From positions 2,001-66,000 of the forward strand of contig PLEX01000100.1 of NCBI GenBank assembly GCA_003136575.1: a DNA stretch of 64,000 nt. The letters run 5' to 3'. Position 1 is the stretch's first letter, and every line of letters begins with the position of its first letter. Below are positions 1 through 9,579 of this stretch, in pieces. The notes beneath the pieces were generated by a model that did not search any database, was not told the origin of the DNA, and saw only the letters and a program-made list of their open reading frames with translations. Made by a program: the position numbers and the translations under genes. This DNA is from Bryobacterales bacterium. GTDB taxonomy: Bacteria > Acidobacteriota > Terriglobia > Bryobacterales > Bryobacteraceae.

Positions 1-701
1 AGGAGTTCGTCGAAGCCGCCCAGCTCCAGAAACTTGCGGCGGTCGAAGGCACAAGAGCCGCCGCCGCCGTAGAAACACGGGAACAGACAATTCACGGCGC
101 TGTCTTCGCGATGGCCGACGCGCAGCGCGCCATCCTGCCACCAGCCTTCGGTCAAGCCGGTTTCCTCGCGGCGTTTCGTCTTGTCGCCGAGAAAGATCTG
201 GCAGGAGACAGCGAATACCTTCTCATCGGTAAACCCCGCCAGCAACGGCGCGAGGAAATCGGGTTCGACGCGCATATCGGAATTGAGCAGAGCCACAATA
301 TCGTTTTCGGCCGCACGGAAACCGGCATTCGAGCCGCCGCCGAAGCCCAGATTTTTCGGCAGAGCCAGAACGCGGACCTGCGGGTAATACAAACGAACCC
401 ATTCGGCGCTTCCATCGGACGATCCGTTATCCACGACGACAATTTCGCTCCCCGGATGGTTTTCGATTGCCGCGACCCACGACGGAAGAAAACGCTCCAG
501 CAACTCCCTGCCATTCCAGTTGGGGATGACAAGCGAGGCGGCGTCTGTCCGAGGCTGTGTGTCGCGAGAAAGCCTGCGCCGGCCAACGAGCAGCCAAAGA
601 AGATCCGTGAATCCGACCGCTATGGCGCAGAGGGAGGCGACCACGGGTAATACGATCAGCAACGGCAGCGCTCGCAGAAAGCGCAGGACGGAAGTCTTCA
701 T
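1..701 (-). CDS. Glycosyltransferase family 2 (partial, runs off the left edge)
   Basis: Not in ORF track because it is open at the window edge. Reading minus from ATG at 701: MKTSVLRFLRALPLLIV...SLVIPNWNGRELLERFLPSWVAAIENHPGSEIVVVDNGSSDGSAEWVR...LPKNLGFGGGSNAGFRAAENDIVALLNSDMRVEPDFL, typical GT2 motifs. Confidence 0.9.
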   Translation of the reverse strand, partial: MKTSVLRFLRALPLLIVLPVVASLCAIAVGFTDLLWLLVGRRRLSRDTQPRTDAASLVIPNWNGRELLERFLPSWVAAIENHPGSEIVVVDNGSSDGSAEWVRLYYPQVRVLALPKNLGFGGGSNAGFRAAENDIVALLNSDMRVEPDFLAPLLAGFTDEKVFAVSCQIFLGDKTKRREETGLTEGWWQDGALRVGHREDSAVNCLFPCFYGGGGSCAFDRRKFLELGGFDEL

Positions 702-1954
702 TGGCCATCACGTAGCCGGGGACCCAGGCCCAGCTTTTCACCCGCGCGGAGCCATTTCGAAGACCCAATGCGGCGAAGTTCCTCGCGATATTCCGCGATC
801 TCGGCGTCCAGTCGCCGCGCCCATTCGGTGCGCTCGACTAAGGTAGCCTCAAGCCGGTCAATGCGGCTTTGCGCCTGGCTCCGCAGTTCGGCATTCTCCG
901 CCTCCAACCGGTTTATCTCGGTTTGCGCCTGTTCTCGCAGCTCCTGGGTTTCCGACGCCAACCGCGCGATCTCGGCTGCCGCCCGTCCAAGCTGCGATTC
1001 CAGATCGGCAATCCAGGCGAGCCGGGTGGCGTGTTCCTCCTGAAGTTCGCGGATGCGATTGTCACGCCGGGCGATCTCGCGGTCGAGTTCGGCGGCCCAT
1101 TCATTCCGTCGTTGCAGTTCCGCGGTCAGTTCCCGATGCCTGAGCTGAAGTTCGCCGTGAGCTTCGATGTTCTCGCGAAGCCAGGCGTCTTTCTTCTCCA
1201 GTTCGCCCTTCAGCTTGGCAATATGGCGTTCGCGCTCGCGCAACAGGTTGGCGCTGGAGGGAAGCCATGCGAAAACGTCGTCAAAAGCGATGGGCGACCG
1301 GCTGCACGCCGCGAGGTAGAAATGCGCGCCCGGCGGATCGCCCGAACCCGATGCTTCAAGCACCGAGCCCCGAGGATTCCGAGGAGAAAAAACAATCGCT
1401 TCCGCGTGGTTCTGCGTCCAGATGCGAACGTGAGGAAAGATCGCGTCGAGAGCCTGCCGGAATTCCTCGTAATCGAACTCATGGAGATGAAAAGGGTTAG
1501 GCCCCGCGTCGCCGCGCGATTCCGCATAGTAGTCGCGGTTGGGAGTCGAGACCAAAAGGATTCCCGAAGGCTTCAGCACGCGGTTCGCGTCGGCCAGCAG
1601 TTCCCGCCAGCGATACAGGTGCTCGATCACCTCAAACGCCGCAACCAGATCGAACGCCTCGGGTGCGAAAGGCAGCGCTTCGCAGGCAGCCTGGAAAAAG
1701 TGCACTCCCGCACGCTGGTAATGCGCTCGCGCATGGGCGACGGCCTCACGGGAAATATCGAACGCCGTTACCAAAGCCGCCGCGGACAACTCCGCCGTTC
1801 CGTATCCCGATCCGCAGCCGGCGTCGAGAACGCGGACCGGTTTTTCCAGAGCCGCCGCCACACGGTTCGCGAATCGGTAGCGCGCGAGATGTTCATTGAG
1901 GAGGTCGGCGTCGACGAGTTCCGGAATGACTCGCTCTCCGGTAAACTCAGACAA
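698..1954 (-). CDS. Class I SAM-dependent methyltransferase with long C-terminal coiled coil
   Basis: VLDAGCGSGYGTAELS motif, EVIEHLYRW; C-terminal heptad-rich Glu/Arg/Leu region. 4-bp ATGA overlap with GT2. Confidence 0.88.
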   Translation of the reverse strand: MSEFTGERVIPELVDADLLNEHLARYRFANRVAAALEKPVRVLDAGCGSGYGTAELSAAALVTAFDISREAVAHARAHYQRAGVHFFQAACEALPFAPEAFDLVAAFEVIEHLYRWRELLADANRVLKPSGILLVSTPNRDYYAESRGDAGPNPFHLHEFDYEEFRQALDAIFPHVRIWTQNHAEAIVFSPRNPRGSVLEASGSGDPPGAHFYLAACSRSPIAFDDVFAWLPSSANLLRERERHIAKLKGELEKKDAWLRENIEAHGELQLRHRELTAELQRRNEWAAELDREIARRDNRIRELQEEHATRLAWIADLESQLGRAAAEIARLASETQELREQAQTEINRLEAENAELRSQAQSRIDRLEATLVERTEWARRLDAEIAEYREELRRIGSSKWLRAGEKLGLGPRLRDGQ

Positions 1955-3248
1955 TTCGCAACTCCGTATGAGATGAGCAGGTAAGGTGCGGATTTACTTC
2001 GATCCGGCATGGCACCTGAACGTATCCGTACACCGGACCGTCTCCCTTGGCCATTTGTATGGTAATCGCGTTGTCGATCGCATCGCAGACGATGGCGTCC
2101 GAACCAGGCCCTTCCGCAACCCACGGCGAGAAGGAAAACGCGCCGGGATACAACTCCGGGATCTCCAAATCGAAATCGGCCGTGATGGTTTCGCCGGCGC
2201 GCAGCGGCCCCGGCTCATGGCCTTCCCGCGCCGCGCTGGTGGATGCGAAATCCAGCCCGAGATGATTCCGCAACCGCACGCCGATATCGGGCCGCGCGAG
2301 GTCGCGGTTGGCGCGCAGGCTGATCCGCACCAATATCCTGCTGTTCGGAATCATCAGATGCAACGGGTCGCCGAACTCGTCCAGGACCGCGACGCCCAGT
2401 ATCGTTGCGCCGCCCTCGCCCGAGCGATGATCGATATTCGGAATCGTAAGAACCGGCTCGACGGCAGAAACTGCGGCCGGCTCGGACTTCCGCAGCGACA
2501 GAACGCCCGCGCCGGATTCCTCCGGAGCAAAGGACGCGAGGTACTGAGCGACCACAGTCGAACTCTCGCCGATCGCGCGCGCGTGGCCGTGATCGAGCCA
2601 GAGCGCGCGGTCGCCGATGGCGCGAACGTCGGAGGCGGAATGCGACACAAAGATAATGGTGACGCCGCGATCCCGCATTTCGTTGATTCTGCGCATGCAG
2701 CGCTGGCGGAACCAGGCGTCGCCGACCGCGAGCGCTTCATCGACGACCAGGATCTCCGGATCGACGTGGATCGCGACGGAAAAAGCAAGGCGTACCGCCA
2801 TGCCGCTCGAATAGGTGCGCACGGGCTGATCGATGAAATCGCCGATCTCCGCGAAAGCTTCGATCGAACCGTAACGCTGGTCGAGCTCTTTCTTCGAAAG
2901 GCCGAGAATCGCGCCGTTCATGTACACGTTTTCGCGGCCCGTGAACTCGGGGTTGAAACCGGAACCCAGTTCCAGCAGCGCGGAGACGCGTCCGTTGACC
3001 GTAACCTTGCCCGAAGTCGGCTCGAAGATGCCGGCGATCAGTTGAAGCGCGGTGCTCTTACCCGATCCGTTCTCGCCTATGATGCAGAAGACCTCGCCAC
3101 GGGCAACCGAGAAAGTGACGTCGGTGAGGGCGTGAAAATCGCGATGGCGGTGGGCGGCTCCGAAGGTGGCCAGTTCCATCAGGCGGCCAACCGGAGTTTC
3201 ATAGACCGCGTAACTCTTGGAAACGCGCTCGAATTCGACGGCATTCAC
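1947..3248 (-). CDS. ABC transporter ATP-binding protein, polysaccharide export (Wzt-like) with C-terminal domain
   Basis: Walker A GENGSGKS, TYSSGM signature, VVDEALAVGD; Wzt-like C-terminal beta domain. Confidence 0.92.
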   Translation of the reverse strand: MNAVEFERVSKSYAVYETPVGRLMELATFGAAHRHRDFHALTDVTFSVARGEVFCIIGENGSGKSTALQLIAGIFEPTSGKVTVNGRVSALLELGSGFNPEFTGRENVYMNGAILGLSKKELDQRYGSIEAFAEIGDFIDQPVRTYSSGMAVRLAFSVAIHVDPEILVVDEALAVGDAWFRQRCMRRINEMRDRGVTIIFVSHSASDVRAIGDRALWLDHGHARAIGESSTVVAQYLASFAPEESGAGVLSLRKSEPAAVSAVEPVLTIPNIDHRSGEGGATILGVAVLDEFGDPLHLMIPNSRILVRISLRANRDLARPDIGVRLRNHLGLDFASTSAAREGHEPGPLRAGETITADFDLEIPELYPGAFSFSPWVAEGPGSDAIVCDAIDNAITIQMAKGDGPVYGYVQVPCRIEVNPHLTCSSHTELRIV

Positions 3249-3359
3249 GGGAAACTTCAGTTTAGTGCAGGCCGGACCACGTCGTCCGCTCCCGACGCAC
3301 CCGACGCACCCGATTAAGTCAAACCGCGTTTTTCAGGACCCTGCTAGACTGTAACTGAA

Positions 3360-4034
3360 ATGCAGTTTCGTTTTGCTTCAACCACTTTGATTGCCGCGCT
3401 CGCCTTGCTCGCGGGTCCGGCTGCCTTCGGACAAACCGCTCCGGCCCGCGTTGCCAAGGGCATTCCTCCCAGGGCGAATCCGAGGGAGTATCTGACGCAC
3501 GCCACGATAGGCAGCCTCACCATTGCGGCAGAGTTCGACCGCCACTCCGCGCCAACTCCCGAGTCGCTCCTTACGACGGAGGATTTTATCGTCGTCGAAG
3601 TGGGATTGTTCGGCGCCCCCGACGCACACCTCGCGATATCTTCGTCAGATTTTTCTCTTCGCGTCAACGGAAAAAAATCGGCGCTGCCCGTCGAGCAATT
3701 TACGGCCGTGTTCAAGAACCTGAGAGATCCGTCATATTCTCCACCGGAGATCGCGGCGGCCAAAGAGGCGAAGTCGGGTGGTAATGGCGTTAATACGGGT
3801 GGAAACAATCAAAGCGACCTCGGCAATACTCCGCCGGTTGTCCATATCCCGCCCGCAATGGAGCGCAAGATGGCCGAGCAGGTTCAGAACGCGGCCCTCC
3901 CGGAAGGCGACCGCGCGCTTCCGGTGGCCGGACTGATCTTCTTCCGTTATGGCGGCTCGGACAAGAGCATCCACTCCGTGGAACTGCTTTACTCGGGACC
4001 CGCCGGAAAAGCGACCATCGCGCTGCAGCCCTGA
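3360..4034 (+). CDS. Hypothetical exported protein
   Basis: Good signal peptide MQFRFASTTLIAALALLAGPAAFGQ; no family recognised. Confidence 0.7.
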   Translation: MQFRFASTTLIAALALLAGPAAFGQTAPARVAKGIPPRANPREYLTHATIGSLTIAAEFDRHSAPTPESLLTTEDFIVVEVGLFGAPDAHLAISSSDFSLRVNGKKSALPVEQFTAVFKNLRDPSYSPPEIAAAKEAKSGGNGVNTGGNNQSDLGNTPPVVHIPPAMERKMAEQVQNAALPEGDRALPVAGLIFFRYGGSDKSIHSVELLYSGPAGKATIALQP

Positions 4035-4102
4035 TCGACTCAGGCACCGCTATTTTTCCGAAGCGCCCCCGGATTTCCCCGCAGCGGAGGTATTATCGGC
4101 CC

Positions 4103-4647
4103 ATGTCGGTTACGCGTGTCCTGCCAAGCGTGGATGAGTTTGTTCGGCTGCCTCAGCCCGCCGGAGGAATCCGGCAGGAGTTGCACCATGGAGAGTTGGT
4201 CGAGTCGCCTCCGGTCGCGGCGCTGCACACGATGATTCAGAAACGGCTCTAGTAGACCTCCTTGAGGCGAATCTGAATCCGGACAAATTGGCGGCGGTCA
4301 AGGACTTCCCGTTTCGCCCGGCTCCGGAGTACGAGATTTGGGTGGCCGATGTAGCGCTGTTCCGTCTCGCGCTTTGGAAGCAGACTGCGGATGAGGACTA
4401 CTTCCGCGGCGTTCCTGCCATCGTCATCGAAGTCCTCTCACCCGCGAACACCGCGTCCGAGATGATCGACCGCGAAGCGACTTGCCTTCGCCACGGCGGT
4501 CAGGAGTTCTGGCTGGTCGATCCCCGGCGCGAGACCGCAAACGTCATTCGTGCCGGAGGATACTCGCGCGTTTACAATGCCGCGAGTGCTATCGAATCCG
4601 TGCTGCTGCGCGGACGGATCGCCGTGCGCGATATCTCCGCGCGTTAG
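4103..4647 (+). pseudogene. Uma2-family (DUF820) protein, frameshifted
   Basis: N-terminal part MSVTRVLPSVDEFVRLPQPAGGIRQELHHGELVESPPVAALHTMIQKRL* at 4103-4252, then a different frame continues VDLLEANLNPDKLAAVKDFPFRPAPEYEIWVADVALF...AIVIEVLSPANTASEMIDREATCL to 4647. Confidence 0.8.
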
Positions 4648-4724
4648 TCCTTGCCGCGCGACAAACCGCGCCGGCGGCGCGCCATGGCAATTCCCCATTC
4701 CCCCGGATATACAATGCTCTCAAA

Positions 4725-6893
4725 ATGAAATTCCGCGTCGTGCTTTCCAGCCTCTTCCTCGCCGGCGTCGCCGCTATCGCCGCCGCGCAACCGCCCGTGA
4801 TCCCCGTTGGCATGGACGCTTACCTGCAGTGGGAGCGATGGGCCTACCAGCGAATCGGCGTCCGCGCGTACATGCGCAGCACCTACGACCGCGCTGGCGG
4901 CAACGAGCGCGCCGACGCCTCCCACTTCCTCTATCAGGAGGCCGACGATTTCAACGTGACGCTCGACGTACAATCGCCCGGCGTCCTCTATTTCGTCCGT
5001 TACAACCACTGGCACGGCAGCCCGTGGCACTACGAAGTGGACCAGCAGGACCACATCGTGCGGGAAACCACGACGGCCGACCCGCTGGACCCGGCGCAGG
5101 GTTCGGTGTTTCTGCCGGAAGCCTCTTTCCCGAAGCCGCTCGCATGGACCTGGGCCGACACAAAGGGCGCAGATCTGAGCTGGGTCCCGATCGGCTTTTC
5201 GCAGTCCTTTCGCATGGCCTATTCGCGCACATTTTACGGAACCGGGTATTACATCTACCATCAGTTCGTGGATGGTGCGAAGCTGTCACGGCCGATCACG
5301 GCATGGAAGGGCGAGGCTCCGGACGCCCGCGTGCTCCAACTCATCGGCCGGGCGGGCTCCGACCTGGCTCCGGCGGGCGCGAGCGAAATCCGGGAGCAGT
5401 CCGGCAGGCTGGATCTGCCCGCTGGCCGAGTCATCCCGGTGTGGAACGATAAGCACGGCCCGGGCACGGTTCGGGCGCTTGAGTTCTCTGTGCCGCGCGA
5501 TCAGGCACTTGCGTTCTCGAATGCGCGTCTCCGCGTGACATGGGACGGTCGCGCTTCGGCGTCTGTCGACGCTCCCGTCGCTCTCTTCTTCGGCGCAGGC
5601 GTGCTCTACAATCGCGACAACCGGGAGTACCTGGTGAAATCGTTTCCGATGGTGGTCCGGTACGGCGCGGACCGCGTCTATCTGAGTTGCTACTTCCCCA
5701 TGCCATTCTTCCGATCCGCCCGCATGGAACTGATTGGCGCGGACAAAGACGTCCGCGATATCGAATGGAAAGTACGCACCAAGCCATACCGCGATGCGGC
5801 GAATCAGGCCGGCTACTTCCACGCAACTTTTCGCGACCACGCCACGCCGGAGCCCGGCAAGGACCTCGTGCTGCTCGATACCGCGAAGACCGAAGGCGGC
5901 GGCGACTGGTCGGGCCAGTTCGTTGGTACGTCTTTCATTTTTTTCCAGGCCGCGATACTCAACACGCTCGAAGGCGATCCGCGTTTTTTCTTCGACGACA
6001 GCCGGACCCCGCAGGCGCAAGGGACCGGCACCGAGGAGTGGGGTGGCGGAGGGGATTATTGGGGCGGGGAGGACATGACTCTTCCCTTCGCCGGCCACCC
6101 CACTGGCGCAAAGAACGCGCAGGCGGCCGTGAGCGAAGAGGACAAGATCGAATCGGCCTACCGTTTTCTGCTGGCGGACCTGATGCCGTTCGGGCGGAAT
6201 GCGCGGATTCAGCTGGAGCATGGCGGCGTGAACGAATCGACGCAGCATTATGAGACCGTCACTTACTGGTACGGTCTGCCTGCGGCGTCGCTGATTGAAA
6301 CCGACGAACTGATGGTCGGCGACGAGACCAGCGAACGGCAGCACCGCTACGCTTCGCCCGAAGCTTCGGCGCCGTATGATGTGACGTCGCGGTACGAGTG
6401 GGGTCCGGACACGTTCCAGGGCAAGGAGATCTATCCGGCGGAAACCGACCGCGGCCGCACGACGAAGACGGCGTCCGAGTTCACGCTGCGAATCGATCCG
6501 CATAACGTCGGCGTGATGCTGCGGCGGAAGCTCGACTACTCGTTCCCGAATCAGCGCGCGGAGGTTTTCGTCTCGGACGGCGGCTCCGCGCGGCCCGACT
6601 GGAAAGCGGCGGGGATCTGGTACACGGCGGCATCGAACACGTCGGTGTTTTCGAATCCGGCGGGAGAACTCGGGGCGACGCAGCACGTGGTGCAGACTTC
6701 AAACCGCAGATTCCGCGACGACGAGTTCCTGCTGCCGCTGGCGCTGACGCAGGGGCGCAAGGCGATTCGCGTGCGCGTGAAGTTCACGCCGGTTTCGAGG
6801 CCGCTGTTTCCCGGATACGCGTTGCCGGAGCTGGCCTGGAGTGAGATGCGCTACACCGCGTACAGCATGGTGATGCCGAAATTCAGGCCTTAG
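4725..6893 (+). CDS. DUF2961-domain protein (GH172-like), secreted
   Basis: Signal peptide MKFRVVLSSLFLAGVAAIAAAQ; DUF2961-like core (GVLYFVRYNHWHGSP; GTGTEEWGGGGDYWGG). Confidence 0.8.
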   Translation: MKFRVVLSSLFLAGVAAIAAAQPPVIPVGMDAYLQWERWAYQRIGVRAYMRSTYDRAGGNERADASHFLYQEADDFNVTLDVQSPGVLYFVRYNHWHGSPWHYEVDQQDHIVRETTTADPLDPAQGSVFLPEASFPKPLAWTWADTKGADLSWVPIGFSQSFRMAYSRTFYGTGYYIYHQFVDGAKLSRPITAWKGEAPDARVLQLIGRAGSDLAPAGASEIREQSGRLDLPAGRVIPVWNDKHGPGTVRALEFSVPRDQALAFSNARLRVTWDGRASASVDAPVALFFGAGVLYNRDNREYLVKSFPMVVRYGADRVYLSCYFPMPFFRSARMELIGADKDVRDIEWKVRTKPYRDAANQAGYFHATFRDHATPEPGKDLVLLDTAKTEGGGDWSGQFVGTSFIFFQAAILNTLEGDPRFFFDDSRTPQAQGTGTEEWGGGGDYWGGEDMTLPFAGHPTGAKNAQAAVSEEDKIESAYRFLLADLMPFGRNARIQLEHGGVNESTQHYETVTYWYGLPAASLIETDELMVGDETSERQHRYASPEASAPYDVTSRYEWGPDTFQGKEIYPAETDRGRTTKTASEFTLRIDPHNVGVMLRRKLDYSFPNQRAEVFVSDGGSARPDWKAAGIWYTAASNTSVFSNPAGELGATQHVVQTSNRRFRDDEFLLPLALTQGRKAIRVRVKFTPVSRPLFPGYALPELAWSEMRYTAYSMVMPKFRP

Positions 6894-7117
6894 TTCGTGG
6901 GTCGAATGGGGGTGCGGGTGGCTCGAGGCGTTGAGATAAGCCTGCAGTTGACTTCGGCTGCGCTTCCAGAACCGCTTTCGGGTCGTAGCCTCCCGGAAGA
7001 GGACTGCCTGTCACGCCAGTTTCCGAGTGGCGCGTGGTTCGCCCGGCGCGCGCCGACCGGCCCCGCGATCCTTCAGCAAACGATCTGCGGACGGGCTGCG
7101 GCACATTTCAGACGGCA

Positions 7118-7558
7118 TTACGACCGTCTATTTGGTGGGTTGTTTTCCAATACGGTATCCTTGACCGGAATGTTGAGCTGGTTAAAGAGCACGGTCAGTT
7201 CTTCCGCTTCGGCTTTACTTGAAGTGGAAACGTGGGATACCGCTCCAGATTTGTCGGTGTATTGGTAGCTGAGATACTTGAAGCCTCCTCTGGCGCCCGC
7301 ATATCTCACAACGGATGTCGCGCTCTTGAGCGCCTCCCTCTTCTCAGCATCTCGTCGTTTGGCCTCGGCCAAATATTGCTCGTCGATGATTTCCAGAGAC
7401 TCCCAAAGAACATCGATTGTCGTGCTTGGAAAACGAACGCCTACGAACCTGTCGCTGCCACTGCTCCACAGACCGGCCGCTCCAACAGTGGTGCCTTCAA
7501 CACCGGCAACCAACTCAGAGCGGTACCTGGTCAGATCAACTCTTAACCGTACCTTCAA
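7118..7558 (-). CDS. Hypothetical protein
   Basis: 146-aa ORF of normal composition (MKVRLRVDLTRYRSELVAGVEGTTVG...); no family recognised. Confidence 0.6.
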   Translation of the reverse strand: MKVRLRVDLTRYRSELVAGVEGTTVGAAGLWSSGSDRFVGVRFPSTTIDVLWESLEIIDEQYLAEAKRRDAEKREALKSATSVVRYAGARGGFKYLSYQYTDKSGAVSHVSTSSKAEAEELTVLFNQLNIPVKDTVLENNPPNRRS

Positions 7559-8076
7559 GCCCTAGCCTTTCGATCCGCAGTCGCCCTGTTCAAAAGCACG
7601 TAGGTGCGCAACAGTGTGCTTTTAAAACCCACGGTACCATAAATGCCAAAAGCCCGACTGTGCACCTCGCTCCGTCGCCGTGGTTTTGGTCGTGACAGGC
7701 CGCGCACGCCCTGGGGAGTATCCGGCCACACGCGGAAGGCCAGAACTGGATAGCACGTCGCCCGAGGACGTCATCGGGTTCATCTTAACCCATTTTGGGA
7801 GGTGGTCCGAGGCGCCGCTGAACTTTGCCGCCGAGTCGATACCGAATCGTCGAAGTGCTTGTGAATCGTCTAAAATCACTCCCGGGCGTCGCCGCAGCCT
7901 GGTTGGGCGGGCAGTTCACGTATATGAGCCAACGCCGCACGCGTTATACTCCGCGAAGCCTTGCACGGATTGTACACGCGACCGGCCCGAGCCGAGCTTC
8001 CACATGTCGCCGGCCGGACCGGGAAATGTACCCCGCGCTGGCCGGCTCGGCGTTGCCAGCCGATCTGCCGCTCGGT

Positions 8077-9018
8077 TCAGTTGACCGAAAGGCGGGCCGC
8101 AAGCGCCGCCGTAATCGGCTGGCCCGTCTGCTCCTCCACGTACAGGAACTGCCCGCCCGGGTTGATCTCCAGGAAAACGTAGCGCCCATCCCCGGTCAGC
8201 CGAAGGTCGATCGCGCCATAAACCAGGCCAAGCCGCCGCATCAACGTGCGAAGCTTTTCCGAAATATCGTCAGGCAAATCGCACGCAACGTGTTTGGCAT
8301 CGACGTTCATGCGAATGTCCACGTCATAGGAAAGCGTGCTCAAATCCACGGCGGCGGCGAACACGTCGTCGCCGACAATCGTCACCCTGAGCTCGCTGAC
8401 CGCGGCCACGTGCCCCTGAAAGATAACCGGCGCTAAACGGATCGATTCGTCGGTAAGCCTGGTTTCCGCCTCACCCAGCCTGCGGGTTTCGGACCATGCT
8501 CCCGGCAAGGCGATGAATTGCTTGTAGATCACATCCCCGTCGCACTCGCGCCAGAATGCCCGCGCTTCCTCGGGGTCGCTCGTCATCACTGTTTGTGGAA
8601 TCTCGATGCCGAGGCTCTGCGCGAGCGCCAGTTGGTACGGCTTGTGGCCGGCAACGGCGTCCAGCCCCGGCGGGTTGACCCAGTGCGTATCCATCGCCGC
8701 AAACAAACCCTGAAACGCCGTATTCGATTCCGAAAGAGCGAGTCGGCGGTGCGCGGGGTCTCGCAGCGTCTCGGGCAAGCCGAACTCGCCCGGGCGGCGC
8801 CACCATACCGTCCGCACCTCCTCCAGGTCAAGCTCACCTTCGCCCGGCCGCCGCAGCATGAACCGCCGATTGCCATCCCCGAACGCCAGCGTGAGCGCTA
8901 GCTTGCCGGGATACTCGGCAAGATCGAGCAACTCGACCCGCTCTCCGCGCGCGTCAAGCGCGGCGATGACGGCGCGGGCGTGCGGGTCGGCAAGACTGGA
9001 TACGATGAGGATCGCCAT
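8077..9018 (-). CDS. ATP-grasp peptide ligase, MvdC/MvdD-like (graspetide synthetase family)
   Basis: VRTVWWRRPGEF motif; VIYKQFI; GLVYGAIDLRLTGDGRYVFLEINPGGQFLYVEEQTGQPI ATP-grasp C-terminal signature. Confidence 0.82.
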   Translation of the reverse strand: MAILIVSSLADPHARAVIAALDARGERVELLDLAEYPGKLALTLAFGDGNRRFMLRRPGEGELDLEEVRTVWWRRPGEFGLPETLRDPAHRRLALSESNTAFQGLFAAMDTHWVNPPGLDAVAGHKPYQLALAQSLGIEIPQTVMTSDPEEARAFWRECDGDVIYKQFIALPGAWSETRRLGEAETRLTDESIRLAPVIFQGHVAAVSELRVTIVGDDVFAAAVDLSTLSYDVDIRMNVDAKHVACDLPDDISEKLRTLMRRLGLVYGAIDLRLTGDGRYVFLEINPGGQFLYVEEQTGQPITAALAARLSVN

Positions 9019-9033
9019 GGTCGGAGCGCCTGA

Positions 9034-9549
9034 CTAGATGGCGTTAGCTACTTCAACGGGGGCGTAAATGTGGTGGTCGCCTGTCCAGACGTAGGCCGTA
9101 AGGTAGGTACGATTTCCGCCGAAAGCAGCTAACTCCGCCCTGGCCTCGGGACCGACATGCTGGGGAGCTCCGGCGACGAACGGAGTGACGGTGGTGGTGA
9201 GTTCATAGACATCCTTGTGTGCGCGGGTGCCGATGCCTTCGATTGGTACGGCCGGGTTATAGAGCGACCCGCCGCTCGAAAGGATGTTGAGCGCATGCTC
9301 GGGAACCATCTTCCTTTCGAGGACCAGCTCCACCAGCGGCTGGCCGATTACGCCCGCAACTTTTCTGGCCGACTTCACGGCGGCGACTTCGAGCGCTTCC
9401 GAGCGCCCGTTGGGCAGAGTCAGCATGAACCGCGCAGGGTCGGCGGTTCGCGCCAGCACACCAAATACGGTCAGCGTATCGGCGTCCGGAGCCGCCGGCG
9501 CATCGCTGAGCAGCTTCTGAAATTCGTTTTCGTCTCTTGACATAAACAT
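9034..9549 (-). CDS. Unknown protein co-located with ATP-grasp ligase
   Basis: 171 aa, ATG at 9549 preceded by AAGGAG on the minus strand; 15 bp before the ligase gene. Confidence 0.75.
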   Translation of the reverse strand: MFMSRDENEFQKLLSDAPAAPDADTLTVFGVLARTADPARFMLTLPNGRSEALEVAAVKSARKVAGVIGQPLVELVLERKMVPEHALNILSSGGSLYNPAVPIEGIGTRAHKDVYELTTTVTPFVAGAPQHVGPEARAELAAFGGNRTYLTAYVWTGDHHIYAPVEVANAI

Positions 9550-9579
9550 GACTTACTCCTTATTACTGGTTGGAAATGG

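Noticed and set aside
3285-3315. Short tandem repeat CCCGACGCA x2.5
   Set aside because: Too short to be more than replication slippage in a GC-rich spacer.
1986-3317. Long plus-strand ORF (443 aa) antisense to the Wzt-like gene
   Set aside because: GC-rich shadow ORF; Arg/Ala/Asp-rich translation without domains, while the minus frame is a clear ABC ATPase.
5286-6686. 466-aa minus ORF antisense to the DUF2961 gene
   Set aside because: Arg/Val-rich shadow translation; the sense frame has signal peptide and family motifs.
7680-7760. Minus-strand reading gives ACAACHDQNHG, resembling a CxxCH heme motif
   Set aside because: Single motif in a short broken frame with no cytochrome context; likely chance.
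7825-7900. RYRIVEVLVNRLKSLPGVAAAW resembles a segment of MacB/FtsX-type permeases
   Set aside because: Only ~20 residues, no flanking similarity; too weak to call a pseudogene.
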